A DNA stretch of 64,000 nt from Sinonovacula constricta. Lineage: Eukaryota > Mollusca > Bivalvia > Cardiida > Solecurtidae. Location: assembly GCA_007844125.1 (NCBI GenBank), contig CM017555.1:28209658-28273657 (forward strand), in the 5' to 3' direction. Within the stretch, counting starts at the first letter, position 1; every line of letters starts with the position of its first letter. Both the position numbers and the translations under genes were made by a program. Under the pieces are notes generated by a model, which made no database searches, was not told the DNA's origin, and saw nothing but the letters and a program-made list of their open reading frames with translations. Shown in pieces: positions 57,669 to 64,000 of this stretch.

Positions 57669-57970
57669 ATGCTATTGTGCAATATGTATTCTGAAATGAA
57701 CTTCATGTTTGTCCTGGCGTTTTCAGTCATCCCGTCGATTCATGGCAGTTTTTGGCTGATTAACCAATCAAGACTAGACCCATTGACTGCGGCGGTGTTA
57801 GGTCCTGTTTCTGCAATGTCTGTGATATCCTGCAACAGCAACTGCGACAATCCGGAACTCGGCTTCCGAGTATTTTTTTTGTTGAAAATAATCACTTATG
57901 TTACTGCAGTAAGGAGTTCGATACACGACCTGAAAACTCAAGTGTAGCTTTGGTAATCTATGGTCATCAG
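57669..57970 (+). pseudogene. FReD-gene paralogue reduced to exon 1, frameshifted
   Basis: Homologous to exon 1 at 50742-51044: the signal peptide (MFVLAFSVIPSIHGSFW), DPLTAAVLGPVSAMSVISC and NCDNPELGFRVF are retained, and the donor CAG|GTAAGC is at the same place. The exon is 302 nt rather than 303; one base is missing in the T-run near 57866-57875, which shifts the frame and loses the LCYC cysteines. There is no FReD exon downstream in this copy. It could still give a short secreted peptide of about 90 residues, but it is best read as a broken duplicate. Confidence 0.82.
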
Positions 57971-58405
57971 GTAAGCCAGCATGTTGTGCATAAATACAGG
58001 TTGACTTTTTAGTATTTTCCTATGTCTACGTTACAGTATTTTTATATTATGGCAACATTACAATATGTCGAGCTCCATTTTTTTGTTTTTGAAATACATT
58101 GCAGCGAAATAATTATACGCATGATAGCGACGCCCAGCAAAGTCTTTGTAAAACAACCGTCGCACAGCACGTCAGCTAGGACCGGCACTCGATACCACGC
58201 AAGCATTCAGAGGAGTAATTACTCCGCGAGTCCAACCGTACGTCACGGCAACATCTTATAACAGATGTTAAGCGTGAACAAAATGTGGGGCTCCACCATG
58301 TTTCATTTATCGTCTTTTATTTAATTCAATGCACACGTTTCATATTGATTCGTTTCTCAGCGTTGACATAAATTTGGCGTTACATAATTTCAAAAATATC
58401 CATTT

Positions 58406-58490
58406 GTCTGTCTGTCTGTCTGTCTGTCTGTATGTCTGTCTGTCTGTCTGTCTGTGTGTCTGTCTGTATGAATGTATGTTTGTCTCTGTC
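58406..58490. repeat. (CTGT)n microsatellite
   Basis: TCTG tetranucleotide repeat with a few TATG and GTGT interruptions. Confidence 0.97.
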
Positions 58491-58671
58491 TATTTTCTCT
58501 CGATTACTCCCTTTTCCTTGAAGTCAAAAAGCAATATAGTTCGGGGATTTATTGTAACCAGTTTTCCATTTCCCAAAAATCGATAACAGACCTTTTTTAA
58601 AAATTATTTATACTTTGAATAAATAGAAAGCTAAAGTAAATTTATCTACAAATGGTTGCACCTTGATATTG

Positions 58672-58672
<1 letters not shown>

Positions 58673-58745
<73 letters not shown>
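58673..58745. repeat. (TA)n microsatellite
   Basis: 73 bp of pure TA, about 20-30 bp before homology with duplicon copy 1 resumes. Confidence 0.98.
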
Positions 58746-58749
<4 letters not shown>

Positions 58750-58818
58750 TTATATATTGTATGACGTATTTAATTTATATAGAAATGGAGACAACCCGAC
58801 CTTGTATATGTATTATCA

Positions 58819-58824
58819 ATAAAT
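58819..58824 (+). terminator. Orphan polyadenylation signal AATAAA (copy 2)
   Basis: Retained counterpart of the signal at 52309-52314; there is no upstream coding exon here. Confidence 0.35.
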
Positions 58825-59149
58825 AAACTCAAAGCTATGGAGAATATACCATTATGGCCCAAATGGGCATATTGAATTTCCTTCCTTGCAATTTCACCAT
58901 ATTCTTGTACGCATTGGTTCTATGTATAACACCACAGTTGATGTATTTTCAGATCGTTTTCTATGTATCACAGTTAAATTAAAAACACACATTTTACACC
59001 GCTATGGTGTTATAATTACTAGAACGAACGTGTATAGATAGTTTTGTGTCAGGTATTGTTTTAGTTCAAGGATATTTCTTCAAGAATCTCATTTTTTGCC
59101 GTTATTCCTTTACTAGTTAGGTGTTGACTTTTCAAAATATAGGGCAAAT

Positions 59150-59380
59150 AAGTTCTATGAGCATTGCAACATATACACAAACTTAAAAAAGGCACAAAAT
59201 GGAGGTATTCACATGCAAACCAAAAATAATGGTTAGAACAAATCGTTTACGAGTAATTCAATAAAAAGAACAAACCCAAAAGTTTCAGCCTTGGAACGGT
59301 CATGTGGGAAAAGGGATCTACTAGGGTGCTTCCACTAGTTTTAAAGAGCACGAAGCTTGCACTTTCTTTGTCTTTAAAGA
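59150..59380 (-). mobile_element. PLE 3' tail fragment, subfamily B (in duplicon 2)
   Basis: Counterpart of 52590-52825: GCAACATATACACAAACTTA, AGGTATTCACATGC, GAACAAACCCAAAAG, GCCTTGGAACGGTCA. It is more diverged around the CAGTCGGC block (ATGTGGGAAAAGG). Confidence 0.78.
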
Positions 59381-59564
59381 TAGAATATTTAATCTGGCCA
59401 ATGAGAAATGACTCGTGGCCAGATGTTGTTTTTATTGCATTCTGTACATAGACCGTGACGTCACTATATTTGTATCAATGGCGCTTTACAGCACAGCCAA
59501 TTTATGGGATTCGTTTTGTCTCGTATTTGTAAAAAGTCATTAACTTTAAATATTATACTTTACA

Positions 59565-59594
59565 CCCCCCCCCCGCCCCCCCCACACACACACC
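59565..59594. repeat. Poly(C) run followed by short (CA)n
   Basis: A C-run broken by one G, then CACACACACACC. Confidence 0.9.
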
Positions 59595-59655
59595 ATTTTA
59601 ATAACCACGCTCATTTTCTAAATTGTTTTCTGTAACTTTATTTAAAGCATAATAA

Positions 59656-60007
59656 ACATACGTGACATATAAGTTAAAAATATTTGGTTCGTATTCGGTT
59701 ATTAGGCTTCCAGCACCAAAACAACTGAAACACTTTTGTTTTCACTATGGTAATACATCGCAAATTTCAAAATGTATGATAAGACACATTTTGTTTGTTA
59801 TTAAATAACCGAACTTAGATATATTCTTAACTTAAGACGCAGTGCTTTTTCTTTGATTTTTATTCTGTTTATAAACCTTGATTTAACATCATGGCGTGAT
59901 AATAGTTCAACAATTGCGGACAACTACTTGAACCAAATTTGTACTTGTACCTGCAGGAAAAGCGGTAAATAACATAATTTTATTCTGACGACTATATTGC
60001 TAAAAGA
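59656..60007. other. Short non-coding stretch
   Basis: Nothing recognised between the duplicon edge and the SINE. Confidence 0.5.
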
Positions 60008-60330
60008 CCGGACCTGGTAGCGCAATCGGTAGAGCGTCGGCTCCAGGTACGGGAGGCCCTGGGTTCGATCCCGGGCCGCGACATACCAAAGTCGTTAAAA
60101 ATGGTAGTGGTATAGCTCCCTTGCTAACGCACAAGCAAATATAAGGGTAGTTCCACGACTGGTTGGCCCGGTGTCAGAATAATGTGACTGAGTGTGGTAT
60201 CATGCCAGGTGTTCACGGCATGCTATACACAGTGAAGGCAGCACTATATCTGTTTCAAGTGGACACCGTCTCCAGATAACTGAAATACTGTTGGTGGGAC
60301 GATAAACCCAATAACATAAACATAAACATA
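60008..60330 (+). mobile_element. tRNA-derived SINE, family A, copy 4 (full length)
   Basis: The best-preserved copy: A-box region TGGTAGCGCAATCGGTAGAG, B-box GGGTTCGATCCC within the paired CCTGG...CCGGG arm, body with TCCCTTGCTAACGC, GACTGGTTGGCCCGGTG and ACAGTGAAGGCAGCAC, then GGGACGATAAACCCAATAA and three ACATAA-type tail units. The tail lies next to the PLE remnant. The pol III promoter boxes look intact. Confidence 0.93.
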
Positions 60331-62634
60331 TTACAAAAATGTACCGAGTGCTGAGTTATCCACCACCAGTTCTTACTCTAGCACCAACCTTGACTTTCAG
60401 ACAGTCATTGACAAACATAAATAGATATTCCATTAGTTCAATATCAAAACAGAATGAAAGCAAGAAAGCACTTTCTTCACTGTACTGGATTCCCAAGCTT
60501 CACAAAACACCATACAAGTCACGATTCATAGCTTATGCCAGCTCTAGCACCACCACTTACATCTCTAAACTACTTACGACTTGCCTTACAGCCGTTCGCA
60601 ATCACGCTGTTAAATATTGTGAAAAAGTGTATGAAAATTCATGAATTAACACTTTTTGTTATATTAATAATTCTTCAGAAGTCTTAGACAAGTTTCGTAT
60701 TTTAAACGTTAATTGCTCTGCAGTTAATACTTACGATTTCTCTAAGCTGTACACTTCTTTACCTCATGATTTAATTAAGACCAAATTGATTGCTTTTATT
60801 GAGAAAACATTTGCTCGAGAGCAACGCCTATATATTGCATGTCATGTAAGTAATGCATTTTTTACAAACACTTTCTTAGAAAAGCTTATTACGTGGACTT
60901 GCACGGATGTTTGTGAAGCTCTACGTTTCCTATTAGACCACATTTACAAAAATGCTATGACACTTTATTTAGACAAGTAATTGGTATTCGTATGGGAACC
61001 AACTGTGCACCATTAATTGCAGATTTGTTGTTTTACTGCTTTGAACGTGATTTCATGTTAACTTTATCCCCTTCTAACCAAAGCCACATTAAAGAGGCTT
61101 TCAATTTAACGTCACGCTATCTTGACGATATTCTAACTATAGATAATCCTTTCTTTTCTCAAATGATCCATCCGATTTACCCTCCAGAAATTACCATTAT
61201 TAAAGCATATAACTGACATTTAAATGCAGCATTTCTAGACATTGAGATCGCTATTTCCAATGAAAACGTCTTTACTAAAATCTACGACAAGAGATATGAT
61301 TTCAACTTTAGAATTGTGCATTATCCATACCTTGACAGTGATTCACCTCGTGCTACTTCCTATGGTATTTACATATCACAACTTACAAGGTTTGCACGAG
61401 TTTGTACTAAAGTAGAAGATTTCAATGCTCGAAACCTGTTTATTTTTTTCTAAACTGTTACAGCAAGGCTTTCGTTTTCATAACGTAAGAAGGCGTTTTC
61501 AAAATTTCACCGCAATGTTTTTATTGCTTCTAAGTATAATAGCAGTATGAAAACACTTATGCAGAAAGGCATAAGCCATCCTGCATTTTATAGAAATGTT
61601 TTATACAAGCTATAGAAAACCAAGGGGCTCAATAACATTTCTGACCATTTTACAAAACTTATCAGAATATGTATTGCGAACATTTACAACCCGGGAATCC
61701 TTCGTTATACAGCATTGCTTGCAATTGACCCTCTTACAGTCAAGAATTTGCATTGCTTTTAAATTACACGATGACCGGACAGTTGTTGAGACTATATGAA
61801 AACAGTAATTGGGCAGTCACTGTTGGATTTCTTGTCTCTTTATCTCTCTAGTCGTGCCCTTTATAGGTGGGATAACTTGAGCAGTCTCCATACCCTTCAC
61901 GTGAGATTGCACAGTAGGAATAACATCGGGATTTTGGGTACCTTTATTATATATAATATGACAACTGCGGATAAAGCCGCGGCTTTTATGATATGTTTTT
62001 AAACATATTAACTCTTGACAATACTAAATTTTATTTTTTGGGTTGTTTTCTAAAGTTCGATTATTTCTTTCGCATTTTTTTTACACTTCACTGTTGACAC
62101 TTTTGGCATATGACGTCATGACATTGTATGACGCCATTATATTGTTATTATTATATATCAGCGCTTATGCTGTTTTATTTTATTTTAAACTACTCTCTCA
62201 TTTGTTTTTTTTTTTGGTTGCCGAGGCTTTTATCTACTGTACATACTGTACATATGTTTTAAAGTTTATTGTATTACTAGTTATTATGTATGCACATAAG
62301 TTCACTGTATCTGTTTTAACTCCCGATGCAGGTGCTTACTGTTAGTTGTTTCACTTTGACGGGATATTTTTATTAACACTGTTTGTTCAATAGAAAAACC
62401 GTCAGGAAGTGCGAGGTTGGAGCGCTCCACAAATCAGGTTTAAGCACCCCAGTCGGCCCTTTTGCCGACTGACCGTTCCAAGGCAGTAACTGATGGTGTT
62501 TTTTTTTTGTGTGTGTTATGTCTCGTCCCTGTTCTTGTCACATTTACATTTACCTTGTTTGCCTTTGTCTAAAGGTAAATATAATTTAACTATCTGTGAA
62601 CATTTTGATAGGGCCGTTTCTTATTTACCTATTT
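60331..62634 (+). mobile_element. Penelope-like retroelement, 5'-truncated, decayed
   Basis: An RT-domain ORF remnant (60460 to about 61800) is followed by a 3' tail to about 62634. The tail contains GCACAGTAGGAATAACATCGG, one ATATATCAGCGCTT unit, CTGTACATACTGTACATATG, CCCGATGCAGGTGCTTACTG, GTGCGAGGTTGGAGCGCTCC and CAGTCGGC-CCTTTT-GCCGACTG. No GIY-YIG endonuclease motif was recognised. It is the reference copy for subfamily A in this window. Confidence 0.9.
60462..61800 (+). pseudogene. Penelope-type reverse transcriptase, broken
   Basis: Order of motifs: ALSSLYWIPKLHKTPYKSRF (N-terminal RT signature of PLEs), ISKLLTTCLTAV, YDFSKLYTSLPH (motif A Asp at 60735), MGTNCAPLIADLLFYCFERD (motif B region, from 60992), RYLDDILTIDNPFF (YxDD at 61118-61129), KIYDKRYDFNFRIV, SYGIYISQLTRFARVC and LMQKGISHPAFY. 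Lesions: a TGA at 60642, a frameshift just before the GTNCAPL part (near 60980), a TGA at 61214, a TAA near 61452 and further shifts after it. RT and tail resemble elements common in molluscs, corals and fish. It is inactive as read. Confidence 0.9.
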
Positions 62635-63369
62635 GTGATGTTGTTTTTTTTTTTCACACAAATGAACGTCTTTAATGTACCTGTTTGTGTAATGTTTGAT
62701 TACAGTGACTTTTTTCCATAAATTGTGCCAGTTATATTTAAAAATAAAACAAAAGCTACTACAAAACATTATTGGTCCAAAATGTTGTTCGTAGTATAAC
62801 AAAACTGTGTTTATTAAAAAGAACATTGATTGCTACTAATAAACACATGCAATTTAAAAAAAAATGTCAATGCAGCTCGGCACGTTTTAATTTCTGGAAT
62901 GTACTCTCTTGGATGGTGATTTGTATTAGAAATAATGCTAGAATATACATAATTTCTGTTAAAACAACCTTCATGAATGTACGGTAAAGTCGTGGTCTTT
63001 GCAGACGATTTGTTTTGAATGAAACATTTACCGATTGACCGATTGTAATATTTGTGGTAAATCACTTGATATAAGTTCTTATTGAAGCTCTAAAACACTT
63101 CTGATAAGTGCCAAGCTCCGATTCAAACATTAAAAAGACAAACATAATAAAAACACTAAGGTTAATGACATATGTTAAACATGGGTTTCTTTCGTTGGTT
63201 GTTGTTTTATTGTTGTATTATGACATTGCTTGATATAAGATTATACGAAATATGGCAGTGTTCTCTGAATCATTTTTCTATGGAAACATTCATTATATTA
63301 CTCTGTATCTGCGCTAATTGTTATTATTACGAATTATGTAATCAGAGGAATAGCAAGTCTAACCATTAA
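62635..63369. other. Non-coding stretch
   Basis: Short unrecognised frames only. Confidence 0.5.
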
Positions 63370-63615
63370 ACCATTAGACCACGGATGTCCCCTATGTTGT
63401 TGTTGTTATTGTTGTTGCTGTTTTTGTTTGTTGTAGATACAAGTAGTGTCGTATTTGCAATATTCCTTTTGGAGGACGATACAAGGGTATATCCACTGGT
63501 AGACTGTATGTTAACATGAATACCTCCGGACATAAATGTTTTCGCTTCGAACGGGACTCGAACTCAAGAGTTAAACTGTCTTTGACCCTGCGTGCTCGGC
63601 AGCGGGTGACACTTA
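63370..63615 (-). repeat. Possible tRNA-related repeat, family C, copy 2
   Basis: Minus-strand GAGTTCGAGTCCCGTTCGAA resembles a B-box, as at 3.92 kb. A second tRNA-like string on the minus strand, GTGGTCTAATGGTT, lies near 63370-63400 beside a GTT-rich tract. Neither forms a full cloverleaf by my reading. Confidence 0.28.
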
Positions 63616-64000
63616 TTTGATTGTGCATACATTAAATGGAATGTCATGAGTGACTATATACTAATGAATCAGCCAGAGGAAACAATTAATACAAGTCCTG
63701 GTCGTACTTGATCATGCTGTTTTGTCCTATCAGTGTCCACCATATGAAATACTCAAGAAAATGCCCGTTTTTGTTTTGTCCTAAAAGTATCAACTTTATA
63801 CGATACAGTGAAAATTAAGTCGTCACGTGTTTACAAAGTTGCCTAATAACTTTAAACAAGTTCATCATGTTGTTATTATTTCAGTCTTTTGCTTGAAGTA
63901 TTTTGAATGTTAATCAATAATTTCGTTATTAATTTCATGTATTTGGATTTCTTTGTTTTGTATAAAATATACTTGTTATCAGACAGCCAATGCTATGGCA
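63616..64000. other. Non-coding stretch to window end
   Basis: Nothing recognised. Confidence 0.5.

Larger units (their letters stand above)
58011..58764. other. Replacement segment where the FReD exon should be
   Basis: No FReD homology in any frame that I can see. Contents: a short stretch with moderately higher GC (58120-58260), the CTGT tract and the (TA)n tract. Short open frames are unrecognised. Confidence 0.65.

Noticed and set aside
60010..60085. Apparent tRNA gene (A- and B-boxes, T-arm)
   Set aside because: The same head is followed by the same ~250-bp body in three other places, and the anticodon region does not form a convincing arm; it is the head of a SINE.
61800..62345. Plus frames of 68 and 100 codons after the RT
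   Set aside because: They lie in the PLE C-terminal remnant and non-coding tail; the 100-codon frame is hydrophobic only because the tail is T-rich.
62330..62510. Hammerhead ribozyme in the PLE tail
   Set aside because: PLEs often carry them, but I could not find the invariant CTGATGA and GAAA cores in proper order; only stems are visible, so no call is made.

Overview
This window is AT-rich, intron/intergenic-type metazoan DNA. There are no operons, no ribosome-binding sites and almost no long reading frames. It is full of dinucleotide microsatellites, tRNA-derived SINEs and 3' fragments of Penelope-like retroelements. A secreted fibrinogen-related (FReD) lectin-type gene, together with these elements, points to a mollusc, most likely a heterodont bivalve. 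That placement is inference from repertoire; the species cannot be fixed by eye.

Layout. 1-47 kb is essentially gene-free as far as I can read. It holds a minus-strand tRNA-SINE fused to an (AT)n tract (2.6-3.0 kb), a decayed Tigger/pogo-type DNA transposon with TA target-site duplication (6.78-7.53 kb), long (AC)n, (CT)n and (AT)n microsatellites (8.7 and 14.6-14.9 kb), further SINE copies (18.9, 24.9, 27.05 and 31.1 kb), a foldback MITE (29.3 kb), and many 5'-truncated Penelope-like (PLE) tails on both strands (3.2, 16.8, 21.6, 35.8, 36.3, 37.7 and 44.6 kb).

47.3-59.7 kb is an old, diverged tandem segmental duplication. Copy 1 (about 47.3-53.1 kb) carries the only recognisable protein gene: a signal peptide plus a short cysteine-containing (PAN/apple-like) exon 1, a phase-0 intron of 478 bp, and one exon encoding an entire FReD domain. 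That domain is interrupted by one in-frame TGA. Copy 2 (about 54.6-59.7 kb) keeps exon 1 with a 1-nt frameshift but has lost the whole FReD exon; microsatellite-rich sequence lies in its place. Both copies share a PLE tail fragment at the same relative position downstream, so that insertion predates the duplication.

60.0-62.6 kb is a tRNA-SINE directly abutting a 5'-truncated, multiply broken PLE reverse transcriptase with a recognisable palm (motif A, GTNCAPL and YLDD) and a full 3' tail. The rest, to 64 kb, shows only a weak tRNA-like repeat.

Taken together, this looks like an immune-lectin-type gene family locus undergoing duplication, exon loss and nonsense mutation within retroelement-rich DNA. 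I saw no sign of a bacterial, viral or CRISPR system. The most unusual items are the nonsense-bearing FReD gene beside its FReD-less paralogue, and the shared structured 3' tail of two PLE subfamilies.
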